Source of the DNA: Candidatus Kuenenbacteria bacterium CG10_big_fil_rev_8_21_14_0_10_36_11
GTDB taxonomy: Bacteria > Patescibacteriota > Patescibacteriia > UBA2196
Assembly: GCA_002778535.1 (NCBI GenBank)
Contig: PFBP01000042.1
Span: forward strand, 200 to 10,090
Length of the DNA: 9,891 bases
Direction of reading: 5' to 3'
Made by a program: the position numbers and the translations under genes. Below are positions 1 through 6,058 of this stretch, one piece after another; the stretch's first letter is position 1, and every line of letters starts with the position of its first letter. The notes under the pieces are model-generated. The model was not told where the DNA came from, searched no databases, and saw only the letters and a program-made list of their open reading frames with translations.

Positions 1-630
1 TCTAAAGATTCCTCCACTCCATTCGCTCCGCTCATTCCGGTCGGAATGACAAAAGAAAAAAAGAATTACATTCTATATTTCGGCCGATTGTCAAAAGAAA
101 AAGGAATTGATACACTAATTGAAGCTATGAGAGATTTGCCAGGCATAAAATTAAAAATTGTTGGTACTGGACCGGAAAAAGAGAATTATGAATTAAGAAT
201 TATGAATTATGGTTTAAAAAATATAGAAACATTAGGTTATAAATCAGGCCAGGAATTAAACGAAATTATCGCCAATGCAAAATTTATTGTGGTGCCGTCA
301 GTTTGGTATGAAAATTATCCAATGTCAGTTTTAGAAAGTTATGCTTTGGGCGTGCCAGCTCTTGTTGCCAATATTGGCGGTCTGCCAGAAATGATCCCGA
401 ATCAGGATAAAAATTTTATTTTTGAATCAGGCAATATTAAAGAATTGGGAGAAAAAATAAATTTCCTCTGGCAAAACAATAGTATTGTTTCCGAAGCAGG
501 GGAGAGGGTTAAAAATTTTGTTAAAGAAAATAATAATCCAGAAAAACATTATCAAAAAATGACAACATTTATGTTGTCATCCTCGCGAAAGCGAGGATCC
601 CAGCATTTACAGTTATCCACAGAATCCTGA
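1..630 (+). CDS. GT4-family glycosyltransferase, C-terminal half (5' end outside window)
   Basis: This retaining glycosyltransferase probably moves a sugar from a nucleotide-sugar donor in cell-surface polysaccharide or glycolipid synthesis. The frame is open from base 1, so I treat the gene as entering from the left and number from the first codon. The C-terminal Rossmann domain begins at YILYFGRLSKEKG (about residues 20-33), followed by the donor-site strand LKIVGTGPE. The GT4 EX7E motif is E104-x7-E112, inside YENYPMSVLE, followed by GVPALVANIGGLPE. The N-terminal acceptor domain is not in the window. An ATG at 46 exists but lies in the arm of a repeat hairpin, and starting there would leave only half an enzyme. 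The last 19 residues (from 571) are read out of a repeat element, so the native C-terminus probably lay near HYQKMTTF. A truncated pseudogene beginning at 46 cannot be excluded without upstream sequence. Acceptor and sugar are unknown. Confidence 0.85.
   Translation, partial: SKDSSTPFAPLIPVGMTKEKKNYILYFGRLSKEKGIDTLIEAMRDLPGIKLKIVGTGPEKENYELRIMNYGLKNIETLGYKSGQELNEIIANAKFIVVPSVWYENYPMSVLESYALGVPALVANIGGLPEMIPNQDKNFIFESGNIKELGEKINFLWQNNSIVSEAGERVKNFVKENNNPEKHYQKMTTFMLSSSRKRGSQHLQLSTES
10..50. repeat. Partial palindromic repeat read in frame by the glycosyltransferase
   Basis: The stretch includes CTCCGCTCATTCCGGTCGGA and ends GGAATGAC. It has a perfect 6-bp hairpin, CATTCC (33-38) with GGAATG (43-48), around a GGTC loop. 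This composition and the ...GGAATGAC end resemble the dispersed intergenic palindromes common in genomes of uncultured bacteria, and the TGAC terminus resembles the right ends of the two longer elements nearby. It falls in the interdomain linker of the GT4 enzyme and is open in its frame, encoding roughly DSSTPFAPLIPVG. The left boundary is uncertain and may lie outside the window. Confidence 0.6.
183..209. repeat. Two tandem 13-bp copies of GAATTATGAATTA inside the glycosyltransferase
   Basis: GAATTATGAATTA occurs exactly at 183-195 and again at 197-209, separated by one A (14-bp period). It is translated as ENYELRIMNY. The usual GT4 helix here (PExExLxxLIxxLGLKN) has about the same length, so this is either coding sequence converted by a simple repeat or an AT-rich coincidence rather than an obvious insertion. 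Confidence 0.7.
559..580. repeat. Perfect palindrome at the left boundary of the 574-672 element
   Basis: Arm ATGACAACAT (559-568) and arm ATGTTGTCAT (571-580) are perfect reverse complements around a TT spacer. The right arm contains the element's left terminus TTGTCAT. The left arm contains the sequence of an element right terminus, ATGACAA. It therefore looks like two element ends meeting head to head, inside the 3' end of the glycosyltransferase gene. Confidence 0.8.
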
Positions 631-672
631 CTGGAATTTACCCCGTCACTTGATGCGGGGTCAGGATGACAA
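574..672. repeat. Palindromic cloverleaf repeat element, copy A
   Basis: The element has perfect 10-bp terminal inverted repeats, TTGTCATCCT (574-583) and AGGATGACAA (663-672). Inside are a perfect 8-bp hairpin with a GAAA loop (579-586 with 591-598), a short CCAG/CTGG pairing (600-603 with 631-634) and a third hairpin ACCCCG (640-645) with CGGGGT (656-661). The outer stem and hairpin 1 share bases, so they would be alternative or partly exclusive pairings. There is no transposase; it resembles a MITE/REP-like non-autonomous repeat. Bases 574-630 also encode the last residues and stop codon of the glycosyltransferase. Confidence 0.85.
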
Positions 673-693
673 TAAAAAAGTGAATAAAAATCT

Positions 694-1689
694 ATGAAAA
701 ATATTCTCACCATCGGCACGGCACTTCAGGATATTACTTTCTCAACAAATGAAGGCCGGATTTTAAATACGCCACAAAATCTAACGGCACAAAAAATGCT
801 CGCTTTTGAATTAGGCGCGAAATTTAATATAAAAACAGCTGACTTTACTTTTGGTGGCGGCGGAGCTAATATTGCGGTAGGATTGGCTAAATTAGGCCAA
901 AAAACCGCGATTCTCACTTGTTTAGGCAATGATTTTTTAGCTGATGAAATTATTAAAAATTTAAAAAAATATAAAGTCGCAACCAACTTTATTGAACGCT
1001 CCAATCAAAACAGCGCCTTGGCTTTTATTTTAAGCGCGGAAAATTATAAAAACGAACACACTATTTTTATCCAGCGCGGGGCGAGCGAAGATTTAAAAAT
1101 AAATTTTTCCGAACTAAGCCAGCCGAAAAGTAAAAACAGCCAATTTGACTTAATTTATCTTTCTTCCTTATCCGGCCGTTATGCTAAAAATAATTTAGCC
1201 AATATTTTTCAATATAAAACAAATTTTTCAGGGGTCAAGATGGTTTGGAATCCTGGTTATGAGCAAATTAAAATGGGGCTAAAAAATTTGGCGCCTTATT
1301 TAAAAAATACATCTGCTTTTATTATTAATAAAGATGAGGCCTTGGAACTTTGCGTGGATTCAAAATCACGAAAAAATATCAATAATCCAAGAATTTTATT
1401 AAAAATTCTGTCTGCTTATATTCAAAACACAATCATAATTACTGACGGCGCTAATGGCGCTTATGCATTTGACAATAACAAAATTTATTATGCGCCAAGC
1501 AAAAAAATTATTGCCAAAAACACGACTGGGGTAGGGGATGCGTTTGGCGCTGGTTTTACCTGGGCATATTTAATTATGGGCTTTAATCTGGAAAAATCAT
1601 TAAATTTAGGCATTAAAAATTCTTTGTCAGTCTTAACCAAAGTTGGCGCGCAAGAGGGATTATTAAATCAGGCAGAAATCTTACAATAA
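694..1689 (+). CDS. PfkB-family carbohydrate/nucleoside kinase
   Basis: This ribokinase-fold enzyme transfers phosphate, probably from ATP, to a sugar or nucleoside hydroxyl in the cytoplasm. At 331 residues it has normal family length. The N-terminal signature is FGGGGANIAVGLAKLG (from F53), the glycine-rich substrate-closing region. The C-terminal PfkB signature is NTTGVGDAFGAG (from N276), with D282 as the predicted catalytic base and the adjacent glycines forming the anion hole. ITDGANGAYAF before it is the usual nucleotide-site strand. The start at 694 gives a proper first beta strand (MKNILTIGTALQDI). No Shine-Dalgarno site is visible; the leader is AT-rich. Repeat elements flank the gene on both sides in the same orientation. 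Substrate cannot be assigned: ribose, a nucleoside or a fructose phosphate are all possible. Confidence 0.9.
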   Translation: MKNILTIGTALQDITFSTNEGRILNTPQNLTAQKMLAFELGAKFNIKTADFTFGGGGANIAVGLAKLGQKTAILTCLGNDFLADEIIKNLKKYKVATNFIERSNQNSALAFILSAENYKNEHTIFIQRGASEDLKINFSELSQPKSKNSQFDLIYLSSLSGRYAKNNLANIFQYKTNFSGVKMVWNPGYEQIKMGLKNLAPYLKNTSAFIINKDEALELCVDSKSRKNINNPRILLKILSAYIQNTIIITDGANGAYAFDNNKIYYAPSKKIIAKNTTGVGDAFGAGFTWAYLIMGFNLEKSLNLGIKNSLSVLTKVGAQEGLLNQAEILQ

Positions 1690-1694
1690 AGTAG

Positions 1695-1798
1695 TTGTCA
1701 TTCCTGCGAAAGCAGGAATCCCAGCCCAGCGCACCATTAATTCCATGGGATCACCGCTGGAGTTTACCCCGCACTACGATGCGGGGCTGGGATGACAA
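1695..1798. repeat. Palindromic cloverleaf repeat element, copy B
   Basis: This has the same architecture and orientation as copy A. The terminal inverted repeats are TTGTCATTCC (1695-1704) and GGGATGACAA (1789-1798), with one G-T wobble. Hairpin 1 is ATTCCTGC (1700-1707), loop GAAA, GCAGGAAT (1712-1719). The middle pairing is CCAGC (1721-1725) with GCTGG (1756-1760). Hairpin 3 is CCCCGCA (1767-1773) with TGCGGGG (1780-1786). Stem bases differ from copy A but stay paired. It nearly fills the gap between the kinase and the clamp-loader gene and ends 9 nt before the latter's ATG. Neither hairpin is followed by a T tract. Confidence 0.9.
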
Positions 1799-1807
1799 AA
1801 TAATAAC

Positions 1808-2809
1808 ATGTTTTCTTGGAACTTGATCGGCCATGAGGCCATTACAACTTATTTGGAAGCGGCCATAAAAAATCATAAGCTTGCTCATGCTTATCTTTTT
1901 TGCGGCGCCAAACAATTAGGCAAAAAAACCTTGGTAAAAAAATTTATTCAAACAATTTTGTGCTATGAACAAAACTATGGGGCCGAACAAATTCCCTGCG
2001 GGGTTTGCGAGCATTGTTTGGAAACAGCTAAAAATACTCACACGGATATTTTCTGGCTTAAAAAAGAAACTGATAAAAAAGATATTACGGTGGAGCAAAT
2101 CCGCGAATTGCAGAACAATCTTTCGCTCCATTCTTTTTTCAAGTCTTATAAAATCGGAGTAATTGAAGAAGCAGAAAATCTTAATCTGGCTTCAGCCAAT
2201 GCTCTTTTAAAAACTTTAGAAGAGCCGAGCGCTAAAGTAATTTTAATTTTAATCACTAATAAAGCTAATCAATTGCCGGCAACAATAATATCACGCGTGC
2301 AAAAAATTAAATTACTGCCGATCGCCCATAAAAAAATTTATGATTATCTTATGGCAACAGGTAAAACGCGCGAAGAAGCAAAAATTTTAGCGCATCTATC
2401 AACCGGCCGGCCAGGACGAGCCTTATCTTTTTTAAAAATTCCAGAATTTTGGAATTCTTATCAATCTCAAACAAAACTTTTCTTCTCGCTTCTGAATAAT
2501 TCAAAAACCAATAAAATCAAATTTGCAGCCAATGTTCTGGCTAATAAAGATATCACTGATAAATCAAAAGTTATCCTGCCCCTGCTTAATATCTGGCAGA
2601 TTTTAAGCCGCGATTTGCTCTTGTCCAAAATGAATCAAAATGATAAAATTATAAATATTGCCGAACAGGAAAAAATCTCTTTAATCAGCCAAAGATATCC
2701 TTTAAGTAAAATCCTTGCCCAACAAAAACAAATTGAACAAACCAAAATAATGCTCGCGATGAATGTCAACCCCCGTTTAGCTTTGGAAAATCTGCTATTT
2801 AAGTTTTAA
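1808..2809 (+). CDS. holB: DNA polymerase III clamp-loader delta-prime-like subunit
   Basis: A AAA+ clamp-loader subunit that helps place the sliding clamp on DNA at the replication fork. Residues follow the family order: the RFC-box-like start (LIGHEAITTYLEAAI), a degenerate P-loop GAKQLGKKT (33-41) with K where S/T is expected, a four-cysteine zinc module (C52, C64, C67, C70), a Walker-B-like strand IEEAE (119-123), the diagnostic SANALLKTLEEP (129-140) and sensor/arginine-finger strand TIISRV (159-164). HLSTGRPGRALSFL is the usual lid-domain motif. The SRC motif reads S162-R163-V164, so the finger arginine is kept and the cysteine lost. The weak P-loop favours delta-prime over the ATP-hydrolysing tau/gamma subunit (DnaX). 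At 333 residues the length is normal. The start follows copy B by 9 nt, without a Shine-Dalgarno site. The next gene begins 3 nt after the stop. Confidence 0.9.
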   Translation: MFSWNLIGHEAITTYLEAAIKNHKLAHAYLFCGAKQLGKKTLVKKFIQTILCYEQNYGAEQIPCGVCEHCLETAKNTHTDIFWLKKETDKKDITVEQIRELQNNLSLHSFFKSYKIGVIEEAENLNLASANALLKTLEEPSAKVILILITNKANQLPATIISRVQKIKLLPIAHKKIYDYLMATGKTREEAKILAHLSTGRPGRALSFLKIPEFWNSYQSQTKLFFSLLNNSKTNKIKFAANVLANKDITDKSKVILPLLNIWQILSRDLLLSKMNQNDKIINIAEQEKISLISQRYPLSKILAQQKQIEQTKIMLAMNVNPRLALENLLFKF

Positions 2810-2812
2810 GCT

Positions 2813-3910
2813 ATGAAAAAAACATTATTCATTTTATTACTTTTATCTCCGATTATACTTTCTGGCTGTTCTTTAAGTTTAACAGGCAGCAGCGCGAGCA
2901 ACAAAAACAGCGCTGGTGTTTTTAAAAGCTATGATTTTGGCGAACGTTGGCAAGCTTCTAACCACGTCAAAGACACTGCCAAAAGCAATCTTAACAATTT
3001 AAATATTAAAAAAATAGCTTTTGACAATAATGACCACACAAAAGTTTATTTGGCCGCGGAAAATGAAGGTATTTGGTATTCAGAAGACGCTGGAAATAAT
3101 TGGCAAAATATTTTAGCCCGGGGCACGGCCTATGATCTGGCCTTAGATCCAAAAAATAGCGGCATTGTTTTTGCTTCATTTGGCAACCAAGTTAATAAAA
3201 CTATTGACTTGGGGAAAAATTGGCAACAGCTTTATCTGGAAACTAGGACAAATGTTTTAATCACGAGTATTGCTATTGATCCAAATGACAATTTAATTTT
3301 ATACTTAGGCAGTTCTAATAGCGAGATTTACAAAACATCTGACGGCGGAAAATCATGGCAACTGATTCAAAAAAATGAAAACAATAAAGACATTATCAAA
3401 AAAATTATTATTAATCCGCAGAACAGTAAAATTATTTACGCGGCGACTGCCGCCAGCGGGATTTACAAAACAACTGACGCGGGCAAAACTTGGCAGAATC
3501 TAAAAGATAATTATTACAATTTAAGAGACAAAAATAATCAGAGACTTTTCCCTAAAAGCGAAGTATTTTATGATCTGGCCCCGGATCTCACTCAACCAGA
3601 CGCTTTGCTTTATGCTTCGCAGTATGGCTTATTAAAATCAGCTGACGGCGGCAAAACTTGGCAGGAAATTAAACTCCTCACGCCGCCAAATAGCACAAAC
3701 GCGCGCATTAATACTTTAACTATCAATCCCAAAGATAACCAGCAAATTTATTACGCCACCAATTCAGTGCTTTATCGTTCATTTGATGGCGGTAAAACCT
3801 GGCTTTCCAATTCTATACCCTCAATTAGATTCGCCAGTTTTCTTGCTGTTGATCCTATCACTCCAAATGTGCTATATTTTGGTCTCATTGACAAACCGCG
3901 GGGTAAATAA
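2813..3910 (+). CDS. Lipoprotein with seven Asp-box repeats, predicted beta-propeller (Ycf48/sortilin-like)
   Basis: This is an exported, probably membrane-anchored protein. Residues 1-18 form a signal peptide (MKK, then a leucine-rich core) ending in lipobox LSG-C19. Seven Asp-box motifs of pattern [S/T]xDxGxxW follow at about residues 39-46, 90-97, 130-137, 175-182, 220-227, 276-283 and 323-330, spaced 40-56 residues apart. Several are preceded by an IYKT/LYRS-type strand and by an AIDPxD-like turn. This is the repeat plan of BNR/Ycf48-like and VPS10/sortilin-type propellers, and seven motifs would fit seven blades. No sialidase or other glycosidase catalytic signature is recognisable, so I infer a binding, scaffold or assembly role on the outer face of the cytoplasmic membrane, ligand unknown. 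It starts 3 nt after the clamp-loader gene, implying co-transcription. Confidence 0.85.
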   Translation: MKKTLFILLLLSPIILSGCSLSLTGSSASNKNSAGVFKSYDFGERWQASNHVKDTAKSNLNNLNIKKIAFDNNDHTKVYLAAENEGIWYSEDAGNNWQNILARGTAYDLALDPKNSGIVFASFGNQVNKTIDLGKNWQQLYLETRTNVLITSIAIDPNDNLILYLGSSNSEIYKTSDGGKSWQLIQKNENNKDIIKKIIINPQNSKIIYAATAASGIYKTTDAGKTWQNLKDNYYNLRDKNNQRLFPKSEVFYDLAPDLTQPDALLYASQYGLLKSADGGKTWQEIKLLTPPNSTNARINTLTINPKDNQQIYYATNSVLYRSFDGGKTWLSNSIPSIRFASFLAVDPITPNVLYFGLIDKPRGK

Positions 3911-3939
3911 AAACAATGATATAAATTAAAGCAACTTAT

Positions 3940-4485
3940 ATGCTTATCCAAGACAAAAAAAATGATTTTGAAAAAACAATTGCCCGCTTGCAAGAGGATT
4001 TAAATTCTGTGAGAACTAATCGCGCCGCGCCCTCGCTTATTGAAAACATTAAAGCTGAAGTTTATGGCGCTAAAATGCCCTTAAGCCAATTAGCGAGCAT
4101 TACTTGTCCTGAACCCAAACAATTAGTAGTAGAACCATGGGATAAAAATATTCTCAAAGATGTGGAAAAAGCAATTGAAACTATGAGCCTGGGATTATCA
4201 GTTAAAAACGAAGGCAACCTTTTAAGACTGATGGTTTCACCCATGACAGAAGAAACCCGCAAACTAATTATCAAAAATCTGCATGAAAAAATTGAAACTG
4301 GCCGGATGGCTCTGCGCGGCTTGCGTGATAAAATTAAAGAAGAAATAATTAAGCAGGAACGAAATAAAGAAATATCAGAAGATGAAAAATATAATTTAAT
4401 AAAAGAGTTAGATGAAATGACTAAGGAATACACGGAAAAAATTAGTGAAATGGGCAAGAAAAAAGAAGAGGAAATAATGATATAA
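3940..4485 (+). CDS. frr: Ribosome recycling factor
   Basis: RRF works with EF-G in the cytoplasm to split the post-termination ribosome and free mRNA and tRNA. The 181 residues match the family's usual length of about 185. The long helix I carries LNSVRTNRAAPSL (about 21-33). The hinge and small domain contain EVYGAKMPLSQLASI and the characteristic LVVEPWDK. Helices II and III carry ETRKLIIK and RMALRGLRDKIKEE, which includes the conserved arginine region that contacts 23S rRNA. The ATG at 3940 gives the normal N-terminus and follows a 29-nt AT-rich gap with no Shine-Dalgarno site. The immediate upstream partners pyrH and tsf, frequent in other bacteria, are absent; the upstream gene is the propeller lipoprotein. 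rseP starts 4 nt after the stop. Confidence 0.97.
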   Translation: MLIQDKKNDFEKTIARLQEDLNSVRTNRAAPSLIENIKAEVYGAKMPLSQLASITCPEPKQLVVEPWDKNILKDVEKAIETMSLGLSVKNEGNLLRLMVSPMTEETRKLIIKNLHEKIETGRMALRGLRDKIKEEIIKQERNKEISEDEKYNLIKELDEMTKEYTEKISEMGKKKEEEIMI

Positions 4486-4489
4486 AAAT

Positions 4490-5653
4490 ATGTTTCTAAC
4501 CATACTCGCTTTCATTATAATTTTGGGTGTCCTGGTTCTGTTTCATGAACTTGGCCATTTCTTTTCTGCCAGAATTTTTGGCATTAAAGCTGAGGAATTC
4601 GGTTTTGGTTTGCCACCCAGACTAATTGGCATTTACAAAACAGAATCTGGCAAACAAAAAATAATCTTTGGTAAAAAATTCAAATCAGCGGACGCGCCTC
4701 ATACAATTTATTCTCTAAACCTTATACCTGTCGGCGGTTTTGTCAAAATTAAAGGCGAAAACGGCGACAACAAAAATGAATCAGACAGTTTTGGCTCTAA
4801 AAAAATCTGGCAAAGAATGATTGTGATGATTTCAGGCGTATCTTTGAACGCAATTTTATGCGTCCTGCTTTTAGCTCTCGGCTTTATGTTTGGCATTCCG
4901 TCAATCTTGGATGAGAGTGCGCTTAAAGACGCAAAATCAATCCAAAATGAAAAAATTCAAATTATTTCAATAAATAAAAATTCGCCAGCCGAAAAAGCCG
5001 GCTTAATACAGGGCGATGAAATTTTAACCATCAACGAATTGCCTATTAAATCCGTGGAGTTCTTGCAGAAATTTACCAATGACAATAATGGCCGTATTTT
5101 AGATTTAGAAATTTTAAGAAACGACCAAACAATTGTCTATAAAATTATACCGGAAATCCTGCCAACTTCTGCTGGACGGGCAGTATTCGGAGTGGGTCTG
5201 GCCAAAACAGGCATTGTTTCCTATCCTTGGCACACTGCGCTTTGGCAAGGCATTAAAACAACTGGTTATTTATTTTTGGCCATGATTAACGCGCTTATTG
5301 ATTTAATGAAAAACATAATTACTAAAGGCCAAATTACAGCTGAATTAGCTGGCCCAATCGGCATTGCTGTTTTAACTGGCCAAGTAGTCAATTTGGGTTT
5401 TTCTTATGTCTTGCAATTTGCCGCTCTCTTGTCATTAAATTTAGCTTTAATCAATATCTTGCCTTTGCCAGCCCTTGATGGCGGACGGCTATTATTTTTA
5501 ATCATTGAAAAAATCAGACGCAAAGAAATGAATCAAAAAATTGAGGCTTTGATCCATAATTTAGGTTTTGCCTTGCTTATGATTTTAATTGCTCTAATTA
5601 CCTACCATGATCTTGCCCGCTGGGGCGGACGAATAATTGAAAAAATATTTTAA
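4490..5653 (+). CDS. rseP: RseP-type site-2 intramembrane zinc metalloprotease
   Basis: This M50 protease cleaves transmembrane segments, typically of anti-sigma factors or leftover signal peptides, within the cytoplasmic membrane. The first membrane helix holds the zinc motif HELGH (H19, E20, H23). The third zinc ligand site is NILPLPALDGG (322-332), with D330 the expected ligand. A single PDZ domain lies at about residues 153-225 (NSPAEKAGLIQGDEILTIN). Other hydrophobic segments are at about 110-133, 305-325 and 354-377. GGFVKIKGE before the second helix is also typical of the family. The length of 387 residues is normal for the single-PDZ form. The start is 4 nt after frr; a GAGG about 20 nt upstream is too distant to be a convincing ribosome-binding site. 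No sigma/anti-sigma gene is nearby, so its substrate is unknown. Confidence 0.95.
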   Translation: MFLTILAFIIILGVLVLFHELGHFFSARIFGIKAEEFGFGLPPRLIGIYKTESGKQKIIFGKKFKSADAPHTIYSLNLIPVGGFVKIKGENGDNKNESDSFGSKKIWQRMIVMISGVSLNAILCVLLLALGFMFGIPSILDESALKDAKSIQNEKIQIISINKNSPAEKAGLIQGDEILTINELPIKSVEFLQKFTNDNNGRILDLEILRNDQTIVYKIIPEILPTSAGRAVFGVGLAKTGIVSYPWHTALWQGIKTTGYLFLAMINALIDLMKNIITKGQITAELAGPIGIAVLTGQVVNLGFSYVLQFAALLSLNLALINILPLPALDGGRLLFLIIEKIRRKEMNQKIEALIHNLGFALLMILIALITYHDLARWGGRIIEKIF

Positions 5654-5673
5654 CTATCAAGATAATTAAAAAA

Positions 5674-6054
5674 ATGGCTAAAATTATGAATAAAAAAAAT
5701 CTCCAAAAACCAATTACTTTAACAGATTTAGGCAACTTTACTGAAGAAGTTTTATTGCCTGGAGTTGAAAAAATACTTGATGAGAAATTAGAAAAATTTG
5801 TGACTAACACTAATTTAGAAGAAGCTTTTAAGAATTTTGAAAACGGTTTAGCGACTAGATTTGCTGATAAAGATTACTTGGACCAAAAATTTTTTGCTTC
5901 TGAAGAAAAAATTATTAGCCGCGTTATAAAAGAAAAAAGGAATCTTAAAGATACCCTAATTTTATTAATTAATATTATTAGAAAAAACAGAAAACCAACT
6001 AAAAAAGAAAAGGAAACTTTGGTGTTTTTAGAACAAGAATTATTAACTACCTAA
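5674..6054 (+). CDS. Small helical hypothetical protein between rseP and proS
   Basis: I do not recognise a named family. The 126 residues are charged and predicted mostly helical. The N-terminal part, ITLTDLGNFTEEVLLPGVEKILDEKLEKF (about 14-42), looks amphipathic with coiled-coil potential; a second charged helix spans EEAFKNFENGLATRF, and the C-terminal third is Lys/Glu-rich. There is no signal peptide, membrane helix, cysteine pair or nuclease motif. It may start at 5674 or at the in-frame ATG at 5686, which would remove four residues. It begins 20 nt after rseP and ends 4 nt before proS, and its base composition matches its neighbours, so it is probably a real, co-transcribed gene. A cytoplasmic protein-protein interaction role is only a guess. 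Confidence 0.75.
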   Translation: MAKIMNKKNLQKPITLTDLGNFTEEVLLPGVEKILDEKLEKFVTNTNLEEAFKNFENGLATRFADKDYLDQKFFASEEKIISRVIKEKRNLKDTLILLINIIRKNRKPTKKEKETLVFLEQELLTT

Positions 6055-6058
6055 ATTT

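Noticed and set aside
46..630. Glycosyltransferase starting at the ATG at 46
   Set aside because: That ATG lies in the right arm of a repeat hairpin, the frame is open upstream to base 1, and the product would lack the whole N-terminal domain. A 5'-partial gene is the better call.
640..661. GC-rich hairpin as an intrinsic terminator after the glycosyltransferase
   Set aside because: No T tract follows on either strand, and the hairpin is one part of a repeated multi-stem element. The same applies to 1767-1786.
726..1004. Minus-strand frame opposite the PfkB kinase
   Set aside because: It is antisense to the conserved glycine-rich kinase motif; the proline run is just the complement of glycine codons.
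574..1798. Repeats as a CRISPR array or insertion sequence ends
   Set aside because: There are only two full copies more than 1 kb apart with a normal kinase gene between them. There are no regular spacers, cas genes or transposase.
1808..2809. Identification as the ATPase subunit DnaX (tau/gamma)
   Set aside because: The P-loop is degenerate (GAKQLGKKT), the protein is only 333 residues and the cysteine of the SRC motif is missing, all of which fit delta-prime better.
2813..3910. Sialidase or other glycoside hydrolase based on BNR/Asp-box repeats
   Set aside because: Asp boxes are structural. No catalytic arginine triad or FRIP-like motif can be seen, so an enzyme call is unsupported.
4062..4457. 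131-codon reading frame on the minus strand opposite frr
   Set aside because: It lies entirely within a clear ribosome recycling factor gene and its Ser/Ile/Leu-rich product has no recognisable features.
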